NCBI GenBank assembly: GCA_016215025.1 | Contig: JACRMI010000191.1 | Location: forward strand, 62,001 to 126,000 | Reading direction: 5' to 3' | DNA from: Chloroflexota bacterium | Lineage (GTDB): Bacteria; Chloroflexota; Anaerolineae; UBA4142 | Length of the DNA: 64,000 nucleotides | In this document: positions 54,107 to 61,898 of the stretch, piece after piece | Layout: each line of letters starts with the position of its first letter | How positions within the stretch are numbered: the first letter of the stretch is position 1 | Notes under the pieces: model-generated | Told to the model about the DNA's origin: nothing | The model's database searches: none | What the model saw: only the letters and a program-made list of their open reading frames with translations | Translations under genes and position numbers: made by a program

Positions 54107-55138
54107 ATGACCATTCGTCGTCTCCTCACTTTTCTCTTCAGTCTTGCCATCACCGCGATTTTTCTTGTCATCGCGTTATACCGCGTTGACCTCAATCAAT
54201 TACTCGGCTCGCTCAAGACAGCCGATTATCGCTTGGCTGCATTGGGCATCTTGTGCGTGGTCGGCAGTTACATGCTTCGCACCGCGCGTTGGCAGCGCTT
54301 TTTGCGCCCGACCAAACAAATCCCCATTCTGCGTCTCTTCCCCGTTTTGATCGTCGGCTTTGCGTTGAACAATTTACTTCCCGGCCGCCCCGGCGAATTT
54401 GCGCGACCGTACTGGCTCGGCGCGCGCGAAAACATTTCCAAGACGCTCGGCTTGGCGACCATCATCGTCGAGCGTGTCGCCGATGGCATTGCGTTGATTG
54501 CTTTCTTGCTGATCGCGCTCGTGGCTTTTACGCCACTGCATATCGATTTGCCGCCCGCCGTCGAAACGATTGCCATCGCCGCGAGCATTTTGTTTGGCGT
54601 TGCGCTGGCCGGTCTAGTTTTTCTGCTCGTGCGCGAGCAACTCGCGTTATCGATTTTCAAGTTTTTTACGCGATTTCTGCCGCACAAAATCGCTGCCAAG
54701 CTAGAGCGAATGCTCGGCTCTTTCATTGTCGGATTGCATTCGCTCAAATCGGCACGCGACATTTTCGGCATTGCCGGATTGTCGCTCGCCGTTTGGCTGG
54801 TTGAATCGACACTGTATTTCATCATGCTGAGTGCATTCAGCGCGTTGCCCAATGTGCCCGATCGAGCGGTTGCATCGGTGTTTATGATGGTGCTGATCAA
54901 TCTCGGCGTGATGATCCCCGCTGCGCCCGGCGGCGTCGGTCCGTATGAAGCCGCTGCGATTTTCGCGCTTAGTACGTTCGGCGTGAACGAAACGCTGGCA
55001 GCAAGTGTCGCACTCGCATCACACGCGATATCGTACATCATGATTACGGGGATGGGATTGTTTTTCATTTGGCGTGCGGGCATGTCGCTCGCGCAAGCTA
55101 GCAGTGGCGAGACTGAAACAGAGATTGAGCGTACATAA
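54107..55138 (+). CDS. Second flippase-like (UPF0104/AglD) membrane protein
   Basis: 343 residues and about eight helices. The landmarks are VGFALNNLLPGRPGEFARPYWLGARE (about 79-105) and MIPAAPGGVGPYEAAAIFALS (about 265-285), matching those of the paralogue at 30037. It closes the glycosylation region and lies beside the Agl23-like gene. Proposed role: transbilayer movement of a polyprenyl-linked sugar. The start codon abuts low-complexity DNA. A terminator follows at 55160. Confidence 0.85.
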   Translation: MTIRRLLTFLFSLAITAIFLVIALYRVDLNQLLGSLKTADYRLAALGILCVVGSYMLRTARWQRFLRPTKQIPILRLFPVLIVGFALNNLLPGRPGEFARPYWLGARENISKTLGLATIIVERVADGIALIAFLLIALVAFTPLHIDLPPAVETIAIAASILFGVALAGLVFLLVREQLALSIFKFFTRFLPHKIAAKLERMLGSFIVGLHSLKSARDIFGIAGLSLAVWLVESTLYFIMLSAFSALPNVPDRAVASVFMMVLINLGVMIPAAPGGVGPYEAAAIFALSTFGVNETLAASVALASHAISYIMITGMGLFFIWRAGMSLAQASSGETETEIERT

Positions 55139-55159
55139 TTTGCCAGGATCGATCATCCC

Positions 55160-55194
55160 AATACGGAGACATCAGCGCTGAGTCTCCGTATTTT
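55160..55194 (+). terminator. Intrinsic terminator after the flippase-like gene
   Basis: A perfect 11-base stem, 55160-55170 with 55182-55192 (AATACGGAGAC / GTCTCCGTATT). The inner TCAGCGCTGA extends it, and TTTT is at the end. Confidence 0.9.
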
Positions 55195-55197
55195 CAT

Positions 55198-55226
55198 TTG
55201 AGTTTTTTGAGAGACGCGGATATAAT
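55198..55226 (+). promoter_or_regulatory. Sigma-70-type promoter for sucC
   Basis: TTGAGT (55198-55203), a 17-base spacer, consensus TATAAT (55221-55226). Confidence 0.75.
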
Positions 55227-55232
55227 GCAAAC

Positions 55233-55330
55233 GAGACCCCAAAAGTTTCTTCGCCTGACGACTTGATTGGCAGGGCAAAGTACGTTGGCGGATATATGTA
55301 CCGATTAGGAAAGAAACCTTTAGGGTCTGA
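55233..55330 (+). ncRNA. Structured 5' leader of sucC, possible riboswitch
   Basis: A 17-base stem pairs 55235-55251 with 55311-55327 at 15 of 17 positions (GACCCCAAAAGTTTCTT on the left). Within it, CGCC (55252-55255) pairs with GGCG (55287-55290), ACG (55258-55260) with CGT (55283-55285), and ACTT (55261-55264) with AAGT (55278-55281). The AGGGGG ribosome site follows at 55341. It matches no riboswitch consensus I know. It could sense a TCA-cycle metabolite or act as a protein-binding leader. Confidence 0.5.
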
Positions 55331-55351
55331 ACAAATAACAAGGGGGCTGAC

Positions 55352-56494
55352 GTGAAACTACACGAATATCAATCCAAGGAAATCTTTGCACGCCATGGCA
55401 TTCCAATTCCCAAAGGACAAATTGCCGAAAACGCGGAGCATGCGCGACAAATCGCAGCTCATACTGGCAAAAAAGTCGTCATCAAATCACAGGTACTCGT
55501 GGGCGGTCGCGGCAAAGCGGGCGGCATTAAGGTTGCCAATACACCGGACGAAGCCGAAAAACTTGCCGATCAAATTTTGGCGATACGGATCAAAGGGCTA
55601 CCGGTCCGCAAAGTTCTCGTCGACGAAGCGATCAACATCGCGAAAGAAATTTATCTCGGCGTCGTCGTCGATCGTGCCGCGAAATGCGCGACGATGATGG
55701 GCTCCGCCGCTGGCGGCGTCGAAATCGAAGAAGTTGCGCGGACCACGCCCGAAAAAATCGTCCGCGTGCAAATCGATCCGGCATACGGCTTGCAAGATTA
55801 TCAAGTCCGCGAACTCGCATTTGCGATTGGAATCGACAAGGCATTGGTGCGCGATTTTGTGGCGATTGCGCAGGGGCTATATCGCTCCTTCGTCGAGACC
55901 GACGCATCGTTAGCAGAAATCAATCCGCTCGTCGTCACCACCGAAAATCGATTGATCGCCGCCGATGGCAAAATCGTGGTAGACGACAATGCGTTGTATC
56001 GCCATCCGCACCTGGAAGAATTGCGCGACATTGACGAGGAATCGTTGGCAGAAAAAGAAGCGCGCAAAGCGGGACTCTCATACGTTAAGCTCGACGGGTC
56101 GATTGGGTGCATGGTCAATGGCGCGGGCTTGGCCATGGCGACGATGGATGTCATCAAATTTTACGGCGGCGAACCCGCGAATTTTCTCGACATTGGCGGC
56201 GGCGCTAAAGCCGACAAGGTGAAAGCCGCGCTCGATATTATTTTGTCGGACCCCAACGTCAAAGCAGTGCTGTTCAATATCTTTGGCGGCATCACGCGCG
56301 GGGATGAAGTCGCGCGCGGCATCGTCGAAGGATTGAAGGGCGTGAACATACGCGTGCCAATGGTCGCCCGCATCGTCGGCACGAACGCGGAAGAGGGTCG
56401 CAAGATTCTGGCGAGCGCGAACATGATTACGGCGGAGACGTTGGAGGAAGGCGCACAGAAAGCGGTGGCGGCGGCGAAAGCCGGTGGACGGTAG
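55352..56494 (+). CDS. sucC: Succinyl-CoA synthetase beta subunit (ADP-forming)
   Basis: Interconverts succinyl-CoA and succinate with ATP formation in the TCA cycle. The 380-residue protein opens with [18 protein letters not shown], the start of an ATP-grasp domain ([15 protein letters not shown] near 50; LAEINPLVV near 190). The CoA-ligase domain has [27 protein letters not shown] (about 255-285) and [14 protein letters not shown]. It starts with GTG after AGGGGG. The usual partner sucD does not follow and is not in the window. Confidence 0.96.
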   Translation: MKLHEYQSKEIFARHGIPIPKGQIAENAEHARQIAAHTGKKVVIKSQVLVGGRGKAGGIKVANTPDEAEKLADQILAIRIKGLPVRKVLVDEAINIAKEIYLGVVVDRAAKCATMMGSAAGGVEIEEVARTTPEKIVRVQIDPAYGLQDYQVRELAFAIGIDKALVRDFVAIAQGLYRSFVETDASLAEINPLVVTTENRLIAADGKIVVDDNALYRHPHLEELRDIDEESLAEKEARKAGLSYVKLDGSIGCMVNGAGLAMATMDVIKFYGGEPANFLDIGGGAKADKVKAALDIILSDPNVKAVLFNIFGGITRGDEVARGIVEGLKGVNIRVPMVARIVGTNAEEGRKILASANMITAETLEEGAQKAVAAAKAGGR

Positions 56495-56529
56495 GACAGT
56501 GAGAAAGTGAACAGTAATCAGTTTTCAGC

Positions 56530-57102
56530 ATGGATACAACTGTTGGCATCCTATCGATCCTCGAAGGCGATGTGCTGAACGAAGCAAACCGACTTTGGAA
56601 ACTGTTCGAGACTGAGTATGGCTCAGTCGGCGTTCAATCATTCGATTATCCGAACGTCACTTTTCAGGTAGGCAAGTGTCAGGACGTAGCGCGACTTGCG
56701 AATGCAATTCCTGCTTTAGTTCGACCGCTTCAACCGTTTGAAATCATCGTCGATGGACTCGTCCGTTTTGAATCGTACGAGAAAGCAATATTCCTTCGAG
56801 TCCAACTCACAGAAGAATTACGTCGCATTCATAAAATCGTTAGCCAACTGCTCGGTCAATACTGTGAGAATCTGATCGATTACTATTTACCCGAAAAGTG
56901 GATACCGCACATTACCGTCGCAATGACCGACTTGACGCCTGAACAATTCAAGCGCGCCATGCATGACTTGCGCGACTATTGCCCTTATTATCGGCAAACA
57001 CTATCCAACCTGACCTTGGTTCGAGTGTTAGAAACTGGGCGCATAGAGATTGTTATGAGTGTAGCTTTGATGACAGCCGTATCAGGTGATGAAAATGATT
57101 AG
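56530..57102 (+). CDS. 2H phosphoesterase (2'-5' RNA ligase-like)
   Basis: 190 residues. LigT-type proteins need two HxT/S motifs. The second is intact (WIPHITVAM, about 128-134). The first reads YPNVTFQV (about 38-45), with Asn in place of His, so activity may be altered or lost. Family members act on 2',3'-cyclic or 2'-5' phosphodiesters in RNA. Its stop overlaps the HicB-like remnant. Confidence 0.7.
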   Translation: MDTTVGILSILEGDVLNEANRLWKLFETEYGSVGVQSFDYPNVTFQVGKCQDVARLANAIPALVRPLQPFEIIVDGLVRFESYEKAIFLRVQLTEELRRIHKIVSQLLGQYCENLIDYYLPEKWIPHITVAMTDLTPEQFKRAMHDLRDYCPYYRQTLSNLTLVRVLETGRIEIVMSVALMTAVSGDEND

Positions 57103-57286
57103 ATATGAAATCATCATCTACTGGAGCGATGAGGATTAATCCTATATTGTTGAAGTGCCAGAGTTGTCTGGATGTAGGGCAGATGGCGCAACCTATCAAG
57201 AGGCGTTGGCTAATGCTGAGGCAATTATTCATGAGTGGATTGAGACAGCGCGTGAGTTAGGACGAGCTATCCCAAAACCAAAATGA
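57095..57286 (+). pseudogene. HicB-like antitoxin with an in-frame TAA
   Basis: From ATG 57095 the frame reads MIRYEIIIYWSDED, then TAA at 57137-57139, then SYIVEVPELSGCRADG..., ending at TGA 57284. A Gln codon (CAA) at the TAA position would restore a normal 63-residue HicB fold (usual ...EDxxYIVEVPELPGC). No hicA toxin is adjacent. It looks like a gene inactivated by one substitution. Confidence 0.8.
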
Positions 57287-57328
57287 CGCTTGGTCTACGC
57301 ATAATCATTCTTCAATCAACCAATCACA

Positions 57329-58018
57329 ATGACGCGCAAACTTTTCTTGCTCGGCGGCAGCGACGCGTTTGACGTCACAGCCGATGAATTCGTACCAGCC
57401 GCAGGCGGACGCGATGCTAGAATTGCACTGTTGCTTCAGGGCGGACCTGGAACGCAAAAACATCTGCCAGAGTATGTTCGTCCTTGGACACAGCGCAGTG
57501 TTTCGCGCTACGATGTCATCATGCCGGATGAATATGGCAAGCTGAATTTAGATGATGTTCGCGCCAAACTGGCGAACGCAACTGGCATCTTTATCGGCGG
57601 CGGACACACGGGAACGTATCGCAGATTGTATGCGACGGAACCAGTCCGCAGTATCTTGCGCGAACGCTACGCCGATGGCATTCCAATCGCAGGATGCTCC
57701 GCCGGGGCGCTAATTGCGCCAACAATCTGCACATTCCACCCTGGCGAAAGCGATGATAATTCGCTCGTCGCCGAAGGCTTGGGCTTGATCGATGGCTTGA
57801 TCATCGGCGTACATTTCACATCGCAAAACACCCTGCCCGATTTGCTTACCGCAATGGCGGCGAGTCGTACCAAACACGTCTGGGGCATCGACGATGGTGC
57901 GTGCGTTGTTTTTGATGATGAAAAGTTCGCACGAGTTCTAGGACAAGCTGCGTACGAAATCGTCATGACAGATTTTGAAAACAAGTCATACGGCTTTGTA
58001 AAGGTCACCCAAAATTAA
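57329..58018 (+). CDS. S51 (peptidase E / cyanophycinase-like) protein
   Basis: 229 residues. GIFIGGGHTGTYRRLY (about 89-104) and the nucleophile Ser in PIAGCSAGALIAP (about 119-131) are the family hallmarks. Relatives cleave Asp-X dipeptides or cyanophycin with a Ser-His-Glu triad. The substrate is unknown. It lies between two antitoxin/toxin remnants. Confidence 0.8.
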   Translation: MTRKLFLLGGSDAFDVTADEFVPAAGGRDARIALLLQGGPGTQKHLPEYVRPWTQRSVSRYDVIMPDEYGKLNLDDVRAKLANATGIFIGGGHTGTYRRLYATEPVRSILRERYADGIPIAGCSAGALIAPTICTFHPGESDDNSLVAEGLGLIDGLIIGVHFTSQNTLPDLLTAMAASRTKHVWGIDDGACVVFDDEKFARVLGQAAYEIVMTDFENKSYGFVKVTQN

Positions 58019-58026
58019 GGATGGAA

Positions 58027-58164
58027 ATGAAAACGACGGAATACTTTACAAATAGTGTAATGATTTGTCGTCCTTATCTTAAAACAGAATGGATCGAATT
58101 CGTGTTGAACGACTTCTCAGTGAAAGAATACCAACAGGGGTATAGCCCATTGTTCATTCAATGA
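58027..58164 (+). pseudogene. Truncated DUF4258-like toxin remnant
   Basis: 45 codons: MKTTEYFTNSVMICRPYLK followed by TEWIEFVLNDFSVKEYQQG and a stop. Full proteins of this type continue after EWIE.VL with a basic, Trp-containing half (RYWG-like), which is missing here. It is probably a truncated mRNA-interferase-type toxin; the family match is from memory. Confidence 0.5.
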
Positions 58165-58186
58165 ATGACACCATCGAGAAAACAAA

Positions 58187-59521
58187 ATGACACCAAACTG
58201 GTCAACTATCCGCGAAGAAGCAATTTGTCATTTGCAAGAATTGATTCGAATCGATACAACGAATCCACCTGGGAATGAGACCGCAGCGGCAGAGTATCTC
58301 GCAGGCGTTTTCAAACGCGAGGGGATCGATTCGACGATTTTGGAATCTGCGCCCGGGCGCGGCAACATCGTCGCGCGTTTAAAAGGCAATGGACGCGCCG
58401 CACCGCTCTTGCTCATGTTCCATCTCGACGTTGTGCCGGTCGAAGCGGACAAGTGGGAACATCCGCCGTTTAGCGGCGACATCGCCGATGGATATTTGTG
58501 GGGTCGTGGCACGCTCGACACAAAAGAGCTTGGCGCAATGGAACTCATGACCATGCTGCTGCTCAAACGCGAGGGCAAACCACTTGCGCGCGACATCATC
58601 TTCATGGCGAACGCCGACGAAGAAGCAGGCGGAAATTTCGGCGCGGGCTGGATGGTCAACGAACATCCCGATCTCATTCGCGCCGAATATGCGATCAATG
58701 AAGGCGGCGGCTTTGGCGTCGATTTGTTGGGACATCGATTCTTCACCTGTCAGACGGGCGAAAAAGGCACGGCGCGTTTTTCATTGCGTACGCGTGGGCG
58801 ACCAGGTCACGCTTCGCAACCGCATCCGGATAACGCCGTGCTGAAACTTGCCGATGCGATCCGAAAAATTGGCATAGCCGAATTTCCGCTGCATCCAACG
58901 GCGACCGTCCGCCAATTTTTCGAAGGTGTGGCGGACAAGATTGGCAAACCGTACGGGTCCGACTTGATTGGGTTGCTCGATCCGAAAAAATACCATGCGC
59001 TGATGAAACGCTTGCCGATTGACGACAGCATCCGCTCGATGATTTACGCGATGCTGCACAATACCGTCACGCCGACGATTCTCCAAGCTGGCTCAAAGAT
59101 CAACGTCATTCCATCCGTCGCTCAAGTGCAATGCGACGCCCGCTTGATTCCCGGCCAGACCGAAGATGATTTGCTGCACGAATTGCGCACCATCGTCGGT
59201 AATGAAGCCGAGATAGAATTTTTCGGCAGCCGTGTCGGTCGCGAGTCAGATTACAAAACGCCGTTGTTCGATTCGATCTCACGCGTGATGGCGCGTCACG
59301 AACCGAAAGCACCTGTGCTGCCTTATCTCGTCGTGGGCGCAACCGACGCGCGCCACGTTTCAAATCTCGGAACGATGGTGTACGGATTCTGTCCAATGAT
59401 TGCGCCTTCGACAGAACTGGATCGCGTGCATGGACACAATGAACGCATCGCGCTCGACAATCTTGAGTTTGGTACGCGTGTGCTCTACGAAATTATTTGC
59501 GAGTTTGCGGCAGGCGCATGA
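58187..59521 (+). CDS. M20-family metallohydrolase (ArgE/DapE-like)
   Basis: 444 residues. Metal and catalytic positions are in MFHLDVVPV (about 81-88), GRGTLDTKE (about 106-114), NADEEAGG (about 141-148, catalytic Glu pair) and the dimerisation-domain His in GRPGHASQP (about 204-212). Substrates of the family are N-acyl amino acids or dipeptides. Its place ahead of lysY/lysZ might suggest a link with lysine/arginine synthesis, but it is longer than LysK, so the substrate is left open. Confidence 0.82.
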   Translation: MTPNWSTIREEAICHLQELIRIDTTNPPGNETAAAEYLAGVFKREGIDSTILESAPGRGNIVARLKGNGRAAPLLLMFHLDVVPVEADKWEHPPFSGDIADGYLWGRGTLDTKELGAMELMTMLLLKREGKPLARDIIFMANADEEAGGNFGAGWMVNEHPDLIRAEYAINEGGGFGVDLLGHRFFTCQTGEKGTARFSLRTRGRPGHASQPHPDNAVLKLADAIRKIGIAEFPLHPTATVRQFFEGVADKIGKPYGSDLIGLLDPKKYHALMKRLPIDDSIRSMIYAMLHNTVTPTILQAGSKINVIPSVAQVQCDARLIPGQTEDDLLHELRTIVGNEAEIEFFGSRVGRESDYKTPLFDSISRVMARHEPKAPVLPYLVVGATDARHVSNLGTMVYGFCPMIAPSTELDRVHGHNERIALDNLEFGTRVLYEIICEFAAGA

Positions 59522-59988
59522 GCGATCAAAATTTTTCGATTCGCCGCGCGACGGCGGACGACGCAGTGATCATCACGCATCATCGTCGCTCCATGTTCGC
59601 CGACATGGGCGAGCGCGACACCGTCAAGCTCGACGCGATGAGCGTTGCATTCAAGAAGTGGGTATCGGATCGATTAGCGTGCGACGAGTATCTTGGCTGG
59701 TTCGTCGTCAATGAACAGGAAATTGTTGTTGCTGGCGCAGGGCTGTGGTTGATTGCGTGGCCCCCAACGGCGAACGATTTATCGGGACAACGCGGCTATA
59801 TCTTCAACGTCTACACCCAGCCCGCTTTTCGGAGATGCGGCTTGGCGCGGCGATTGATGCAAGCGATTCTCGCTTATTGCCGTGAAAACAAAATAAAGGT
59901 GGTGGCACTCCACGCAAGCGATCAAGGCCGCTCGTTGTACGAATCGCTTGGATTCAAGCAAACGAACGAAATGAGACTCTGGTTGTAA
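59518..59988 (+). CDS. GNAT-family N-acetyltransferase
   Basis: 156 residues. The acetyl-CoA motif is FRRCGLARRLMQAIL (about 105-119, R-x-x-G-x-A). LHASDQGRSLYESLGF (about 132-147) closes the fold. It starts at the ATGA overlap with the M20 gene. The C-terminus ends EMRLWL, where a repeat element with a 12-base direct duplication is inserted. Removal of the element would extend the protein by VEKENG and overlap lysY. Confidence 0.82.
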   Translation: MSDQNFSIRRATADDAVIITHHRRSMFADMGERDTVKLDAMSVAFKKWVSDRLACDEYLGWFVVNEQEIVVAGAGLWLIAWPPTANDLSGQRGYIFNVYTQPAFRRCGLARRLMQAILAYCRENKIKVVALHASDQGRSLYESLGFKQTNEMRLWL

Positions 59989-60111
59989 CTTCACGGTCTG
60001 TCATTCTGAGGAGCCGCGAAGCGTTTGCGACGAAGAATCTCTTTATCCAAGTAGCGAGACGCTCCACGTTCGCTCCGCTCAGAATGACAACACACAAATA
60101 GACTCTGGTTG
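59974..60111. mobile_element. Palindromic repeat element flanked by a 12-base direct repeat
   Basis: AGACTCTGGTTG occurs at 59974-59985 and again at 60100-60111. Between them is a TGTCATTCTGAG / CTCAGAATGACA palindrome (59999-60090). This is the layout of a non-coding insertion with target duplication. It has no transposase gene. Confidence 0.7.
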
Positions 60112-60124
60112 GTAGAAAAGGAAA

Positions 60125-61165
60125 ATGGCTAAACTGAAAGCATCGATTATTGGTGGTTCGGGTTACGCGGGCGGCGAAGTCGCGCGCATTTTGCTCTTGC
60201 ATCCGCAGGTTGAACTCGCGCAGGTGACGTCAGAATCGCACGTCGGCGAGTATCTCTACAACGTTCATCCGAATCTGCGCGGGCGCACCAAAGTGCAATT
60301 CACGACGCCCGATCAAATCGTAGCGTGCGACGTTTTGTTTCTCGCGTTGCCGCATGGCGAAGCGCAGAAAAAAATCGAGCACTATGCTTCGCTCGCCTCG
60401 CGCATCGTCGATCTCTCCGCCGATTTTCGCTTGCACGACATGGGCGCGTACAAAAAATGGTACGGCGAGGAACATCACGCGCCGAATTGGGTCAGCAAAT
60501 TTGTTTACGGCTTGCCCGAGTTGCATCGCGCTGAGATGAAAGAGGCAAAGTACATCAGCGGCGTTGGCTGCAATGCAACCGCATCGAATTTGGCGCTCTT
60601 GCCGCTCGTGCGCGCGAATTTGCTTGATACGTCGCGCCCCATCGTCGTCGACATTAAAGTCGGCTCAAGCGAAGGTGGCAACTCGCCTTCGCTCGCATCG
60701 CATCATCCGGAACGCAGTGGCTCGGTGCGCACGTTCTCTGCGGTCGGTCATCGGCACACGGGTGAAGTGGAGCAGGAACTAGGTTTGCAGAATGTGCATT
60801 TGTCGATCACGTCAATTGAAATGGTGCGCGGCGTGCTGGCGACGGCCCATTGCTTTTTGAAATCGGGAACCGCCGAAAAAGATTTGTGGCGCGCGTACCG
60901 CGGGGCATACAAAGAGGAGCCGTTCGTTAGAATCGTCAAGGACAAGACAGGCATCTATCGTTATCCCGAGCCAAAGATTTTGTCGGGATCGAATTACGCC
61001 GACGTTGGCTTTGAGTACGACGAAGCCACCTGTCGCCTTGTTTCGCTTTGCGCTATCGACAATTTGATGAAAGGCGCAGCGGGCAGCGCAGTGCAAGCGA
61101 TGAATTTGATGTGCGGCTTTGAAGAGACAATGGGCTTGGAATTCGCGGGACTGCATCCGATTTGA
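60125..61165 (+). CDS. lysY: N-acetyl-gamma-glutamyl-phosphate / [LysW]-aminoadipyl-phosphate reductase
   Basis: 346 residues. It reduces the acyl phosphate made by the kinase (lysZ/argB) to a semialdehyde with NADPH. ASIIGGSGYAGGEVARILL (about 6-24) is the nucleotide site. The catalytic Cys lies in SGVGCNATASNLALLPL (about 141-157). HRHTGEVEQEL (about 211) completes the active site. Clustering with a LysZ-like kinase favours the LysW-carrier pathway over plain ArgC. LysW and LysX are not in the window. Confidence 0.9.
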   Translation: MAKLKASIIGGSGYAGGEVARILLLHPQVELAQVTSESHVGEYLYNVHPNLRGRTKVQFTTPDQIVACDVLFLALPHGEAQKKIEHYASLASRIVDLSADFRLHDMGAYKKWYGEEHHAPNWVSKFVYGLPELHRAEMKEAKYISGVGCNATASNLALLPLVRANLLDTSRPIVVDIKVGSSEGGNSPSLASHHPERSGSVRTFSAVGHRHTGEVEQELGLQNVHLSITSIEMVRGVLATAHCFLKSGTAEKDLWRAYRGAYKEEPFVRIVKDKTGIYRYPEPKILSGSNYADVGFEYDEATCRLVSLCAIDNLMKGAAGSAVQAMNLMCGFEETMGLEFAGLHPI

Positions 61166-61177
61166 TGGAGATGAGCT

Positions 61178-61483
61178 ATGCCAAATCGTCAATACGACTG
61201 GCTCAATCAAGCGGTAAGAGATTTAGATCAGGCAAAGGATTCGCAGAGCGCAGGACGACATGAATGGGCTTGCTTTGCGGCGCAACAAGCAGCAGAAAAA
61301 GCGATCAAGGCATTGCACCTGCACCTGGGACAAGAATCTTGGGGGCATGTTATTGCCAAACTGTTGCAAGAATTGCCTCCATCGGTCGAGGTGTCAGCCC
61401 TGATGATCGACAAAGCGCGCGTGCTGGATGGTTTCTACATCCCGCCCCGTTATCCCAATGGACACCCTGAGGGTGCGCCGTAA
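61178..61483 (+). pseudogene. HEPN-domain protein truncated by in-frame TAA
   Basis: 101 codons with the HEPN core GRHEWACFAAQQAAEKAIKAL (about 27-47). The frame hits TAA at 61481-61483 after PPRYPNGHPEGAP. Past this codon the same frame continues as SNGALQSEEAIRYAGEIIEF, the normal end of such proteins. One substitution (TAA from a Tyr codon) would explain it. It pairs with the nucleotidyltransferase that follows, a HEPN-MNT toxin-antitoxin arrangement. Confidence 0.78.
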
Positions 61484-61523
61484 TGTTCAAACGGCGCACT
61501 GCAAAGCGAGGAGGCGATTCGAT

Positions 61524-61898
61524 ATGCCGGTGAGATTATTGAATTCGTCCGTGCTCAAATGGCCTTACGCGCAATCCGTCGATCAAAGCGTCCGACGCTG
61601 GGCAGAACAAATGGCGCAGACGCAAGAAAATATCCAACGCATTGGATACTTTGGCTCATATGCGCGTGGTGATTGGGGCGTTGGCAGCGACCTCGATGTA
61701 ATTGTGATCGTAGATGATTCGGAGCAGCCATTTGAAAAGCGCGCGCGCCAATGGGACACCCAGACTCTACCCGTGCCAGTCGATATTCTGGTTTACACGA
61801 TGCAAGAATGGGATTCGTTACAAAAACAAAATCGATTTCAGCAAACTTTGAGCAAAGAGGCAATTTGGATTTATGATCGTCATCAAAATCGGGGGTAG
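61524..61898 (+). CDS. MNT-type nucleotidyltransferase
   Basis: 124 residues. The polymerase-beta-like motif is GYFGSYARGDWGVGSDLDV (about 41-59), with GS and DxD. The ATG at 61524 has GGAGG upstream and lies within the ancestral end of the HEPN gene. In HEPN-MNT pairs the MNT protein neutralises the HEPN RNase by AMPylation. The 3' end overlaps lysZ by 26 bases. Confidence 0.82.
   Translation: MPVRLLNSSVLKWPYAQSVDQSVRRWAEQMAQTQENIQRIGYFGSYARGDWGVGSDLDVIVIVDDSEQPFEKRARQWDTQTLPVPVDILVYTMQEWDSLQKQNRFQQTLSKEAIWIYDRHQNRG

Noticed and set aside
54107-55138. Lysyl-phosphatidylglycerol synthase (MprF)
   Set aside because: Only the membrane domain is present. The cytoplasmic aminoacyl-transferase domain is absent, so a flippase-like call is safer.
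55233-55330. tRNA gene in the sucC leader
   Set aside because: No cloverleaf spacing, no T-loop GTTCRA and no acceptor stem could be built.
57137-61483. TAA read as a sense codon in the HicB and HEPN genes
   Set aside because: Many intact genes in the window end in TAA with close downstream starts, so a general recoding of TAA is not supported.
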